NCBI RefSeq assembly: GCF_907165205.1
Contig: NC_058193.1
Coordinates: forward strand, 38,271,021-38,335,020
Direction: 5' to 3'
Length of the DNA: 64,000 bases
DNA from: Coccinella septempunctata
Lineage: Eukaryota > Arthropoda > Insecta > Coleoptera > Coccinellidae
Shown: positions 48,711 to 60,653 of the stretch, piece by piece
Layout: the number at the start of each line of letters is the position of its first letter
How positions within the stretch are numbered: the stretch's first letter is position 1
Translations under genes and position numbers: made by a program
Notes under the pieces: model-generated
Databases searched by the model: none
Told to the model about the DNA's origin: nothing
What the model saw: only the letters and a program-made list of their open reading frames with translations

Positions 48711-49767
48711 ATGTCTGGAGTAACAGAGAACGTTAATACATCTGGAGAACCCAATAATGGAGATCAAAATCCTGAATCTTCAAAATCCGCGGAAGGGGAC
48801 AGTAAAGAAGATAAGACATTCGAATGTAATATTTGTTTAGATACTGCTAAAGATGCTGTCGTTAGTCTGTGTGGCCACTTATTTTGGTAAGTACAGGGCA
48901 TAATACTTATGCAGGTTGAAGCATTTCCCTTCATTCTTCACTTATGATCATTAACCCTTAACCCTCTCACCCAATGGTATCCTCCACTTTTCTTAGCATA
49001 GAACAGTTATCGGGTTCTTGTCAAAATGTAGAATGAAAATTTTGTTGTTTTTCTCTCAGAGGGATTTTAATTCAGTCCAAATCATTCGATGATCAAGAAA
49101 ATTGACATTTAACTTCTAGCTGGCCTTGTTTACATCAGTGGCTAGAAACACGGCCCACAAGGCAACTATGTCCAGTATGTAAAGCTAGCATTAGCAAGGA
49201 AAAGGTTGTACCATTATATGGTAGGGGAAGTAGTAAACAAGAGGACCCAAGAGAAAAAGTTCCTCCTCGGCCAGCTGGGCAAAGAACAGAACCAGAACCA
49301 GGTTCCTCATTTCCTGGTATGTTTTTTACTTTCTTTATTCAAATGAATGTTCGGTTTTTCATATGAATTTCTTCTAAATCTTTCGATTTGTGATGAATCT
49401 TTCTTTATAAATTCAGTAGCATAAGAAACTTCATGAACCGATCAAATCTGCAGCTTATAACCTTTAAAAATGACGGATCGTTGAAAATGACGGATCGTTA
49501 AAAATGACGAATCGTTAAAAATAACGTTAAGTTAGTTGTGTAAGCTTGAACGGGGTTTTAGGTTTCGGTTTTGCTGACAATGGTTTTCATATGTCCTTTG
49601 GAATAGGAGCTTTTCCTTTCGGATTTTTCACTTCTTCATTCAACTTTGTGGACGGAAGACCAACAGCAGCCGCAAGGGGGACTCAGCAACAAATCGAAGA
49701 GCAATTTTTATCAAAGATATTCCTCTGGATGGCAGTTTTGTTTGTGGCATGGCTGCTTCTGGCCTAA
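48711..49767 (+). CDS. RNF185: E3 ubiquitin ligase RNF185/RNF5, tail-anchored in ER/outer mitochondrial membrane
   Basis: Exons: 48711-48886, 49120-49316 and 49562-49767. They total 579 nt (192 residues, the length of human RNF185) and phases close. An acidic disordered N-terminus precedes a C3HC4 RING at residues 39-79 (CNICLD, CGHLFCWPCLHQW, CPVCK). [12 protein letters not shown] segment, diagnostic of the RNF5/RNF185 family, follows. A glycine/phenylalanine-rich stretch ([20 protein letters not shown]) leads to a C-terminal hydrophobic anchor ([14 protein letters not shown]). Family members act in ER-associated degradation and mitophagy control. The single-copy insect gene corresponds to both vertebrate paralogues, and the FGF-rich part fits RNF185 better. 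Confidence 0.95.
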
Positions 49768-49919
49768 AAGGCGTTGTTGGTAAAAAAATTGATATGTACA
49801 TAAGAGTTTGAAGTTTATTTATATGTATATGTTTTGTTAAATTTTAAAGGTCATTTTCTCGGGCGTCAAATTATATTCGATATGATTCAGAAAGTATACA
49901 TTTTTATATACCTAGAGTC

Positions 49920-49925
49920 AATAAA
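49920..49925 (+). terminator. RNF185 polyadenylation signal
   Basis: AATAAA about 150 bp after the stop codon. Confidence 0.65.
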
Positions 49926-51191
49926 ATGGTGACATTTTGATGATATCTTTGTTATGTAGCCAAAGAAAAAAAATCGTGGTGATTAGGCAATGGCCAAAGT
50001 TTTTTTTGCCTGAAGAAGTCGTAGGAATACTAAAAAATGGGTTTATGATGTTCTGAGATAATATAACTTCAGGTTGATATCACAATAAAAGACTCAACCT
50101 TGAATTTTTCATCGTTTATTTTAATTTTTGTACAATTTCAGTTAAGATTTTCAGCATTTCTTTTCCTTGATTAATTACGTAACATTCAGATTATGTACTG
50201 TCTTTTTTACTACGAGAATGATAATCTGAACTTTTCCTAAACAGCAGGACGATGAGATTTTCATACAGGTCATACAAATTAATAGATACCCCAGATCTGA
50301 GAGTGATTCATGTTGTGCTGATGACGCAATGATTTGAACTCCAATTCATCTCATTCCAAAGTATTTGAATATTTTGAAATATATTCAAACATTAGGAAAC
50401 ACTTAATTGACAACTGTTTTTTAGAACCGGACTTTGAGCGACTCAACAATCCCTAATTGTGAAAAAATAATTCCATGAAAATACTGAAACATATAATACA
50501 ATTTTATTATCATTTGAATACATTAATTTATATATACATATGCAAAATATTTTGTTAATGAAAATTGGTATAAATATTATACAAATATACAAACATACCA
50601 CAGCAGTTCTGGATGTTTCTTTTATACTTTCAAATTATATCAGCCTTTATCTCTAGTAAGTAATGAGTCTTTTTCACTCTGCACCCAACAATCTCATAGT
50701 TCACTGGTGTTTTTTTTTTTAAATCCAAGTCATGAGAAAAGCTTGAATTTTTCGAAAATTATTATCTTTACTAATGAGAAACTTCTTGAGTATTGAAGGT
50801 GGAAAAAACCTCAAAACCCTTCACACCATGGAAAAGTTACTTGTAAGAAATAAATTATTACAATAAATAATATAAATTATGTTATATAAAGCTAAGGATT
50901 ACTTACAATAATTCTATAATAACTAGTGACTTCAATAAGGACATCGCACATTCACGATCCACTGGATATTTTCAAACAGCGAGACTTGAAATTATCACCA
51001 TAGGGATAACAGGTAAGTCTCAGACCTTCAGCAACATCTTCGATTCTTACTCTACAATTAATTGAAAGACAACTGCGTCCAATACGTTTGTCTGTCTCAG
51101 TCTTCTTTGGTTGATAGGTAATTCTCAGGTGCTCCACTGCGACTGAGCAGGAAAGCCCCTTTTCCTAAAGACCGCGTGTATCCGTTCACGT
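49926..51191 (-). other. Intergenic DNA and probable sog 3' UTR
   Basis: AT-rich and without coding signal. TTTATT at 50513-50518 reads AATAAA on the minus strand, about 675 bp beyond the sog stop codon, and is a plausible cleavage signal. Other AATAAA-like motifs nearby make the exact 3' end uncertain. Confidence 0.45.
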
Positions 51192-54100
51192 TCAGCTTGT
51201 TGGCACAGTAGTCCTGTGATTCTTCTTGTGCTTGAATCTCCTGCAATCCTTCACCGAACAACAGTGTTCACCCGTTTGAAGTTTCTTGTTTTTCCTAGCC
51301 TTGAACATCTTTTCGCAGGCCGCCTTGTCGCAAGGATTCCTTTTGCATGTTTGGTTACCTCTCTGAAAAGAAAATTTACGATTTACAACTGATATTTTTC
51401 GTCATATTGTAACTGAATGAAATGGTTCAATAAATTCTTGTTTCATTGAATTCGTTTCGTTTTTCTGTGAACAGGGAACGCGTTTAGCTATATTTCTATG
51501 GAAACGTTTCTCTTTGAATTTGCATAGATCGTTTGGTATGTCTATGCATAGATAAACACTATAGATGGGAAACTCTCAGATAAAATTTTGTTACGAAGAA
51601 AAGCGCCATCTCTTAAACGTCAGCAAAATAATCTCGATTAAAATTTGTCGAGAGCGCTCTTTACGCTTTGATAAGGTAATTTTATTTTATTTTATTTGGA
51701 GACAACTATGTAACAAATAATACTCTGAGTTCATACATACAATTTATTAGATGAAATGTTCACATATGATAATTGAAAAACAATAGAATATATGATTGAC
51801 AAACAAACAAAAATCAGTTAAATGAAACTTATCCATCTTTTATGAGCTGAAATACCTCAAATTTGGACAAGATTTCAAGCGCTTCATGAGAAAATCATAC
51901 CTCTTCTTTGGTACTACATCCTACGTAATCAGAAAAGATTTATTCCTCGAATTCCTAATAGTCCGGCTTCTGAAGAATTATGCCAACCATAACTCTATAA
52001 GGAACCAAAAGAACAGGAAATTTTTTCTCTCTTCTTTCACTTTTACTCGTTGCTCTTGAATTTAGGTACACAACAATATTTCTTTCCAACGAAAACTTGT
52101 AATAAAACGAACAAACAAACTTGAAATCGGATGTTGATCATTTGACATATCAATTTCACACACAAGCGCAGAATCAAAGATTAACTTAGTCTATGCTACA
52201 AAGTCACTCTAGTTTATGCGCAGAATTATCAACGTAGGAAACTAACATTTTTTCATATTAATTCGCTGACCTTTCAGAGATGGCAGCAGCTCATTCGGTT
52301 CACGTCATTACTGAGGGAGTTTCACCCCCCTGATGTCTATGGTTTTGATTTTATTCAATCTGTTTTAGAATCTCTCGGCGAAAAACGATTAGATTAGTCT
52401 TGTAAATTTCAATCTTCAGTGTTAGTGCATGATTACGGGGATGATTGATGAATATAAATGGTAAGAATTTGAAACTTTTTCCGAACATTACAAACGAATG
52501 GAATTGATGCCCTTAAGAACTTGTTTTTCTTCCACAAACTGGTGTATCGTTGAAAACAAAACAGAATTTATATCATTTTCGTCTTTGACACGATTTTTAT
52601 GTTTGAAATAGACGAGATATCAATATTTTTTTCACCACGCAATCCAAAAAGACATGTATTCTTGTCGTAATCATGCTAAGCGGTCCACAAACCATCAACT
52701 TAGTTGGCAGCCATCTTTTTGTCAACGCATATGTGTTGACAACCAAGTTGGTCGTCTGTGGGTCGGTTGGTGGTGGATATTTCAGGTCACAGACAAACCT
52801 GCCCAACCAGCCCACAGATGATCAACTTTGTTGACAACACGTTATGTTGCCAACATGGCTGCTCGTTTGTGGGTAGCTTTAGTTGTATTCGACTGCGGTT
52901 TATGCAACATTATCGATTAGCGTTTCGTATTATGGGATATTGACTGAATGTTACTCACATTACATTTACAGGTGACGCATTTGTAGAATCCCAAGGAATC
53001 GATATACGGGAAATATTCGGAACCGTTCTCGTGCGGCTTGTGAGGGTTGTTCAGGTTCCTGCATCCCCCCTCCTTCATTATCTGATCAGCCGATTTCGTT
53101 GCCTTCTCAATCTTCCTGTTCAGGTTGGGGTTCCTTATTGGCATCTCGTCAGCAGGATAGCTCTCGTTCACGTCGAACTCCTGCCTGCTGCAGTTCCTGC
53201 AACAGGTCCTCTCGTTCCTGTTCCTCACGCACTTGATCTCCAGGTCTACTGGATCGCACACGCACTCCGTGCAAGTGTCGAAGCCGGTCGGTATCAGGAA
53301 CGGGTGGAACTTGCTGCCCTTGGAGTAGGGTTTTCCGTTGAAGAGACACGTGTGCGGGAGGTTCCTCTGGATCTGGCTCTCGGTGATGACGGTTTTGGAG
53401 GGACAGGAAGGGCAGCATTCGCCTGGGGCCTTTACGCGTAAACTTTCCTCGCAGTCCGGTTCCGGGCAGGTCATGGTGTCGCATTTCTCTTTGCCGTTTT
53501 GGCAGAAGCACATGGTGCAAGGGTCGCTGCTGGACGTCCATTGGGCCTCTTCCTGGTAGAATTTCCCTTCGTAGAAGCATTCCACGCTGGGTTGGTCGTC
53601 GCTTTTGTCGAAAAGTATCGGTGGTACGTTGTTGTCGGCGTTGTAGGGCGGTCTGCAGTCGATGGGTATCTGTAACTGTGGTGAGGTCGAATTAAGATAA
53701 AGTAACAGGTTAATCTCACACCTCTTCATCTTCTCTGAATGTTCTAAGAATATCCAGAGAAGGTATGGGTAATGGGAGAATTAGAAAAAGCTCTGATAGG
53801 GGGCATAACAGATCTTAAGGTCCCCTTATTCTATTGAAGCTCACCTGAGTCACTCTCGCAGACAGTAATGGACTCTTATCCTCCATGATCTTGATGAAAC
53901 CGACACCAGTGTCCAATCGACCCAATTCCTCCTTGGACAACCCCTCGACTGGGCTGTTTTCAACTTGATTACCGACGAAACTGTCCAGATGTTTCCTAAT
54001 GACAGGAGCTCCTGGAGCCAGCATCGGAAGTAGGTCCAGGATCAAGTCCAACCTCCTGTTGTTGAATCCCAAACCGTTCAGAGAGACGTCGTAGTGGATG

Positions 54101-55568
54101 TGACAGTCGTGGTCCACGCTAATCCAGGCCAACCCAACCGCCGTCGATGGCAGCGTGTAATTTTCCCTCTTAAGCAAGATGGGCGCCTTGGAGTTCCTGG
54201 CGTCCGCCACCAGCTTTGACACCAGTTTACCTTTGATCACCGTCGAGGTCCTCTCGATGGAAATATTGATGCCGATGTTGCCGAAGTAAAAGGGTTCCAA
54301 GAATTTGGGGCTGATTTTATCGATGGTGCCGTTCGCCCAACCGTCTTCGAAATAGGGGGTTAGGTCTTCCAGTTCTGTCCTTCGCTTGGTGCTCAGGTCG
54401 ATCAAGGTGACGGAGTTTGGTATTTCGGTCTTTAGGTTGTCCACCTGCACGTTATAGTTGAGACTGCCTTCGTTCGTCATGTAGAACCAGCCCAAGCCGG
54501 TTATGCTGTGGGTGTTATGCTCGCTGTTGCTGGATAGTAGGGTCTGGAATATTTCGCAGGTCGCTTTGGATACTATGTGACCGTAAAGTCTCATGTTCAC
54601 TGGGTTCTTGACTGAACTTATGCCAATTCCTAGTTTTCCTCTGGTTAGAGCCCGCATTTCTTGATTCTCCAGAACGGCGCTAGTCTCCACCAGGTTCAAT
54701 TCATTGGATGGCTTTTTCACGATGACTTGCTGTAAAAAAAGGAAATGGTATAGGGACCAGCTGAGAGAAACTCTAAATGGCGAGTATATAAGTTGGGAAC
54801 TTTCTTACCTTCTGTACGATCTTCTTCTTATCCAAATAGAGACTGATATTGAGCGGTACATCAGCTATCTCATCGATTTCGAACAAACCATTGAAGATGA
54901 CCGAGATATAAACGGACGGACTGATGGCCGTCGAAACTGAGATGAAAGCTGTACCGCCCGACCCATTCATAACATCGGGATCGCTGTTCGAAGCGGGTTC
55001 CATCAGCGAGCTGAACATCTCCTTGGACAGCAGGTTGTACTTGGTGATCAAACCGCTGATCGTGAACTCCGTGTAGTCCTTGGTGCCCCACACCAGGGCG
55101 GCGTACATCTTCTCCTGCTTCATCAGACGCCTGTAGGACCTGGCGATCCTCTTCCAAGACCCGCAAACCTTCCTGGTGGTCTTCTGGTAGAAGCCTAGGG
55201 GGGCGCCCTGCGCCAACAGGGTGAATTCTTCGAGGATGTTACCTTCGCTGTCTATGAACTGGAGGGATCTGGGTCTTTGAGCCCTTTCGGAGAAGACGAA
55301 GGAGTAGTGGAGGTTTTTCTTGTGGAATGTGAACCTGCCGGTGGCTATGATTCGGTTTCTGTTCCTGTCGTGGGGCGCCAGTCGGAGGTAGTCGTTTTTG
55401 AGCACCAGGGAGGATCTGCCGGTGAGGAGGGCGGCGTAATCTACGGAGAGAAGGTTGTTTAAAACGTGTGTTTCGGGTTGATGGAGTGGTTCTTACGTTT
55501 TGTTGTTTTCTCATCGTCGTCTAGGGAGTGCTGGGGTATGATGTCGATGTCTTGTATGTTATCTGGAT
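51192..55568 (-). CDS. sog: Short gastrulation (Chordin), C-terminal part; 5' exons not found
   Basis: Exons in transcript order: 55568-55497, 55440-54809, 54729-53845, 53675-52959 and 51362-51192 (stop). They total 2477 nt and phases close. Sog/Chordin is a secreted antagonist that binds BMP/Dpp and is cut by Tolloid proteases. CHRD1 and CHRD2 lie in exon 55440-54809 (starts YAALLTGRSSLVLK), CHRD3 and CHRD4 in exon 54729-53845 (GLGWFYMTNEGSLNYNVQVD; VGLAWISVDHDCHIHYDVSL). The next exon carries VWC2 (VECFYEGKFYQEEAQW, ten cysteines), a shortened VWC3 and the first half of VWC4. The last exon completes VWC4 and ends in a basic tail. The first 72-nt exon is acidic linker. The exons for the N-terminal membrane/signal segment and VWC1 were not found upstream (55.6-64 kb) and probably lie beyond the window. 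Confidence 0.95.
51363..52958 (-). other. Last intron of sog
   Basis: The 1.6-kb intron interrupts VWC4 between CKCN and RGNQTC. It is AT-rich and contains one MITE-like inverted repeat at 52676-52882. No coding sequence was seen. Confidence 0.8.
52676..52882. mobile_element. MITE-like inverted repeat in a sog intron
   Basis: CTAAGCGGTCCACAAAC at the left is mirrored imperfectly by GTTTGTGGGTAGCTTTAG at the right. Internal segments (ATCAACTTAGTTGGCAGCC versus TGATCAACTTTGTTGACAAC) repeat in several orientations. About 207 bp; no target duplication could be fixed. Confidence 0.5.
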
Positions 55569-55877
55569 CTGCAAGGGAAAAATTCCGTTAGAAATATGGT
55601 GAATTGGAGATCTGCCGTTTGTAAATAGATGGTTTCGTTGATTTTGTGTAAATTGATGTGTTTTACGTGGGTTTGGACATTGTGTATTTCGATTACAAAT
55701 CAGTTCGGTCCGTTTTTTTAAGAAAATTGCATCAGTTCTTGAACAAAATGATATGAGGCCTTGATTTTGAATGATTTTCTAGCTTATGAGAACCATTGAG
55801 TCGAATACTCAAAGTGAGAACTGAGAACGTAGGCGCGAGTCATGCAACACACATTGCAGTATAGACGTATAGAGTAA

Positions 55878-56163
55878 AGCTGCATTCACAATCAATTCGC
55901 GGGCCGAAGTGCACTTCGGCACGAAATTTACCATTCGCAATAATCTTGGAACCAAATACTCAAATGAATCAAAAATGTAACTGATCAAAACATAAGCATC
56001 AGCATCATCTATAGCCGGCACGAAATTCCTTGCCGAAGTGATAGTTTGCAACTTGCAAGAAATTTTGTCTTGAATTTCATTGTGAATGGTAACGGAGAAC
56101 GCCATCTGCTAAGCTTCCGTGCCGAAGTGCACTTCGGCCCGTGAATTGATTGTGAATGTAGCT
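55878..56163. mobile_element. 286-bp MITE with TAA target duplication
   Basis: Inverted ends AGCTGCATTCACAATCAATT and AATTGATTGTGAATGTAGCT are flanked by TAA on both sides (55875-55877, 56164-56166). Each arm contains the perfect 18-bp palindrome GCCGAAGTGCACTTCGGC (55903-55920, 56121-56138). A 3-bp TAA duplication suggests PIF/Harbinger. A minus-strand open frame across it is incidental. Confidence 0.85.
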
Positions 56164-57124
56164 TAACGGCCGCTAGACCTTCACGAGTTTGTAGCGGAGG
56201 ATTTTTATCTGAATATCTGAAATATTTCTTAAAAACTCGTCAAAATGAAGCGTTTCACCAAAAATCACCCATAAAAAACTTTCAAAATGACAAAGTTGAA
56301 GAAAAATTAAAAATGATTAATGAAATAGATCCTAATACGACCCTAGACCGTTTGTTGGCTGAATTATCATAAATAAGTGGGAAAAAAATTAACTCCTGAT
56401 TTGACCATCATGTGGTTTCGTTTAGGATATTGGCTATTTCGATATTTACTTGGAAATGAAAATGGAAACTCAGGATTACCGAATTGTTGTCATTATTTTT
56501 CAATTTTCAGTAACTAACACGATTTTATGAAATGGCTCATTTCGATACCAACTGACAGAAAAGACTTAGGACACAAGTGTAAAAAATAGAATTAATACTT
56601 CAAAATCTCACCAATAAAATTCTAAAAGTCTAAATTATTCACGAATTTTTCCACAATGGGCATCACAACCTTCTTGTTCGAACATTGTAACAATCGTCGT
56701 AAAAATGGGATGAAATGGGAAAACATCATAGCATTTTTTCAACATAACTAACATAAGCACTTTCAAGATTTTCTACATTTTTTTTCAACCTAAATTGCAC
56801 GATTCAACAATTATGATTCTATCAAAAGTGACCTGATGCATCTTATCCGATGAACTTGGTATTGAACCATTTACTGTCCATATGCCATATGCTTATGTTT
56901 TGTTTCGTTTGGGATGCCGGAGTCACCTTCCACAGTCCCGTACTTAAAATTCAATGAAATTTTGTAGGGGTTGTATCTCAGCCATCTTGGATGTTTTATA
57001 TAGACAATTTTTGGTTAAACGACTTATTTTGATGAGTTCTAACTTCTGTCAAAAAAAAAGCTTCACCTTTGAAAACACCCTGTATAAGGAGGCTTAGCCT
57101 CTGACTTCATGTTTCCTCGAAATA

Positions 57125-58056
57125 TAGGGGAGACTGGGGAGGGTTGATACGTTTTTGGAATATTTATTTTTGTAAAATGAATCATATGAAGAAACAGGAC
57201 TACTATAACATTATATATTTCTTCGATTAATCGTTCAACGAAATAAATATAGAATTCTCAAAATATAAACATCCTATTCTGTACAAAACGTTGAACACAA
57301 AAACATGCAAACTGTCTCAAGCCTCCCCACATATGGGAGGATTGATACGGTATACTGGGAGGCATGAGTCACATAAACTTAAAATATAAGCCCCATTGTT
57401 ACCACTTGCAAATGTCACATATAAACATTTTTGTGCCATTTCTAACACGGTCACATTCCTCTTGGCATCATTGCGAGCACACCTGACGCCTAATCCAGAA
57501 TTACTAGATCAGTAGATAGGTCAGCAATGATACTGGTTTGCTTTGGTCCAGTAGGTGCAGAAACATGTTCAGAAGGTAGGTTGCATGGTAAAAACGCCTT
57601 TATGTAGGCCTGTCCAACCAACTCCGGAATATTTTTTAAAGATGATACATGTATCAGGCCTCCCCACCCTGAATGACTCAAACCTCCCTGAAAGCAAGTT
57701 TTAAAGTAATTTATGTTTTCATTTTATACCCATACATTTTGGCAACCTAATAAAACAGTAAATTAAGTAGGTTTATGCATATTTCCCAGTCAAATGTTTG
57801 TTTATGCCGAAAAATTAATGCATGATCATAAAACCCTTAGGTAACGTGAGTAAATACTTACAATTTCTCACCTCGAAACACTCTTTGTTGAATATTTCAC
57901 GAACGAACTACTGTTAGCCTTACAGATTAAGGTCATGTAGTGCTTTCTGCCAGAGAATAGTGTTCACCAGTATATTACTTTTGAAAACGGCTACAGACCG
58001 CGGATATAAGCCTGTATCAAGCCTCCCCATGTATCAATGCTCCCTAGTCTCCCCTA
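57125..58056. mobile_element. 928-bp DNA transposon relic with GGGGAGACT ends
   Basis: GGGGAGACTGGGGAGGGTTG at 57127 is mirrored by the right end at about 58009-58054, and TA flanks both sides (57125-57126, 58055-58056), as in Tc1/mariner/pogo elements. The GGGAGG-N-TTGATAC motif recurs inside at several places in both orientations. No long transposase frame is seen. Confidence 0.75.
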
Positions 58057-58079
58057 AATATTGCGAATCAAAAGTTTCT

Positions 58080-58510
58080 AATTTTTAATCGAAAAACGGC
58101 CGAAACTGTATGACGTTTTCGCTCAAATCGATCAGGATGATCGTATAAAACCGGAGAGATGTCCAACCGTCCGCTGTCGTCTTTAGCGGCCGTACGAGAT
58201 CCGCGGCCGACAATCGAAAGAAATAGAAAGTTTAAAGGATAAACGTGAATTGTGAACGACGCTGCATATAAGGATATGGCGCAGTCGGAACCGCCATCTG
58301 TCCCTAATTCCGTCTAATAACCCCGGAAAAGCGCGTTTTCCGGCGTACGGACCACTCGGAAAACGGCGGGAAATGACGAAAGACGCCGGTCCGTCCAGCC
58401 TCCGGCATCCGATCGCTCCGTTCACGTCTAGGCGTCATCTCAGACCGAGCAGAAGACGCGATAACATTGTCTCACCTAGCGGGCGCCAGTCTGGCGTTAA
58501 GACTCGGCAT
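58080..58510. other. CpG-rich unique block upstream of the sog exons
   Basis: In contrast to its AT-rich surroundings this block is CpG-rich and unique within the window. It contains several GGAAAA/TTTTCC sites, including GGAAAAGCGCGTTTTCC at about 58325, and GGGAAATGAC. It could be an enhancer or promoter-like element, but nothing in the sequence proves function. Confidence 0.25.
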
Positions 58511-59186
58511 TCATCACCGACAACCTGTCCATAAACTCATTGATTATTCCGCAATCAATTAAAATGTGCATACGGGACGGTCATTTTTTCGTTGTAACAA
58601 TAAAATATCGGATAAATGGATGAATTTTTTGCCGGCCTTCTGGGAGGGAGGTGTGGCCGTATGAATTTGCATGCCTAATTCTTAATTCTTATATTTATCG
58701 GACCGGAATTTATATTTCGCTCCTTCTATCGGGCCCGGAATATTACAAGTTCCCATTTGATTAGAGCTAATTATAACCATTTGGCCCTAATTGAAGTTCT
58801 ATTTTTTTATTTGCAAATGCCCCGCGTAATTTTATGCCACGATACAAACAGACGACGTCATCGTTTTTCGGCTTAATGTATTCAACGAAAAAAATAAATA
58901 ACACACGCTTTTATGGAGTGGTGAAGAACAACACGCATAAAAAATACAAGGATCTTCCAGAACATTGAAATGCTCAAGGGAAAATATTCCGACAATGTTA
59001 AAATGAGACGCCGCTCTCCCTGCGTTCTTGTGAATCGATCTGACCTTCCTTCGACATTCCCAAAACAGAACTTGACGAAATTTTATTCAGTTCTAATTGA
59101 AAGTTAATATTATTCTATTATTATTATAATTGGTATCGAAAGACGTCGAAAATAAGGCTGTTATGGGAAAATTACATACCAACTGT

Positions 59187-60037
59187 CATGTTTTGGGTTG
59201 TCATCGCATCACGTGAAAATGGCTGAACCGATTTTATCAAATCTTTCTTCGAAACCTTCCCCATACCTTGTAGAAGGTTTAAACAGAAGAAAAGTTCGAA
59301 AAAATTGGCTGGGAAACTGAGAAAATTAAGAAAACTAAGGCCCGGTACTTTCACCTTCGAATAAATTTTATTCACTGTCAATAAGTATCTGTCAAATAAT
59401 TTCCTATCTGAAGGATACCTTATTTCGGTGCTTTCAGATGAAATTATTTGACGAATAACAATTCTATGAAAACATGGTATACTACTTTTCACTGATTAAT
59501 GTAACATAAGAGACCGCATTGTAGAAATTGTCATAATTCCAGCTACAAAGCAAATATTTTGTGAAAATCACACAAAAAATAGCCATACATCCAGAATCTT
59601 AAAAATTCAACCAATAATGACGTACCGACATTCGATCTATGACAAATAAAATCTTATTAACGAGTTTCAATGACAGATTTATTCGATGAATAACACTATC
59701 TGGAAGTGAAAAGACTGCATATTCACTTATCCTACGAATAAGACTTATCTATCGAATAAATTTATTTATTCGAACGTGAAAGTACCGGGCCTAAACGAAA
59801 TTTAAATTTCGCGCGCAAATGTCAATCACTTGGCCGTGTGGGTAGACTACCCAACATGCACTTGCGCGCGAAATTTGAATTTCGTTTAGTTTTCTTAATT
59901 TTCTCAGTTTCCCAGCCAATTTTTTCGAACTTTTCTTCTGTTTAAACCTTCTACAAGGTATGGGGAAGGTTTCGAAGAAAAAATTAATAAAATCGGTTCA
60001 GCCGTTTTCACGTCATGCGATGACAACGCAAAACAGG
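59187..60037. mobile_element. Palindromic element interrupted by a MITE
   Basis: The ~150-bp arms at 59190-59338 and 59885-60036 are inverted copies (GATGACAAC...AAAACA end, GAACTTTTCTTCTGTTTAAA, TTAGTTTTCTTAATTTTCTC). Leaving out the nested insert, the centre also pairs across CGAAATTTAAATTTCGCGCG and its partner. Open frames on the arms are mirror images, not genes. Confidence 0.8.
59336..59794. mobile_element. 453-bp PIF/Harbinger-like MITE nested in the palindrome
   Basis: Ends GGCCCGGTACTTTCAC (59339) and GTGAAAGTACCGGGCC (to 59791) are exact inverted copies, with TTCGAATAAATTT continuing inside. TAA at 59336-59338 and 59792-59794 is a 3-bp target duplication, typical of PIF/Harbinger. 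It interrupts GAAAACTAAACGAAAT of the outer element, so it inserted later. Confidence 0.88.
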
Positions 60038-60653
60038 GCTCCATTTTTATCTATGGGGATCTGTCAATCAAAAAATGGTTTCTATTCGATTCGAATTGAA
60101 TTTGAGATGACTTTTGAAGATTTGCTCTATCTTTCTTCAACTTTTTGATTGGATGTAGCTATCCTCTGGACTGTTTCTCATGCAGCTACGAACATCTGGG
60201 TCCTGCAAACTTTTCCACGAGAATACCGTGACGGACAGACAGATAAAACTCGAACGGAGAACAATGAACGTTTCAGACCGTCATGTCGTCACCTACATAC
60301 ACGCAAATAGAGAACGTCTCTAGACGAGAGCGGAGTAATTCTTTCAGGATTGTCGTCTGAAGAGCGAGCGGCATTGATATGCTCTTCCGTGGGCGGGCTG
60401 AATAATTAGTGGTTCAATATAACTGAGCAAATATGGCAACGACATTATTTGTAATTCAGATGAGTTTCATTTTTACGGCCGATAATGATAACGTTAGAAA
60501 ACGTATTTTTCCGTCGTCATTGAATTCTTAATACGGCTCTTTATGAATGAATCTTTCCGTCTGTTGAGGTTGTTCATCCTTCTGGGTGAAGTTTCAGCCT
60601 TAATTGAACGTTTCGCCTATTAACTGGATATTACGAGTATTTTGCAGACTCTG

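Noticed and set aside
53031..53580. Open frames antisense to and out of frame with sog
   Set aside because: They are shadows of the GC-rich VWC exon, without homology.
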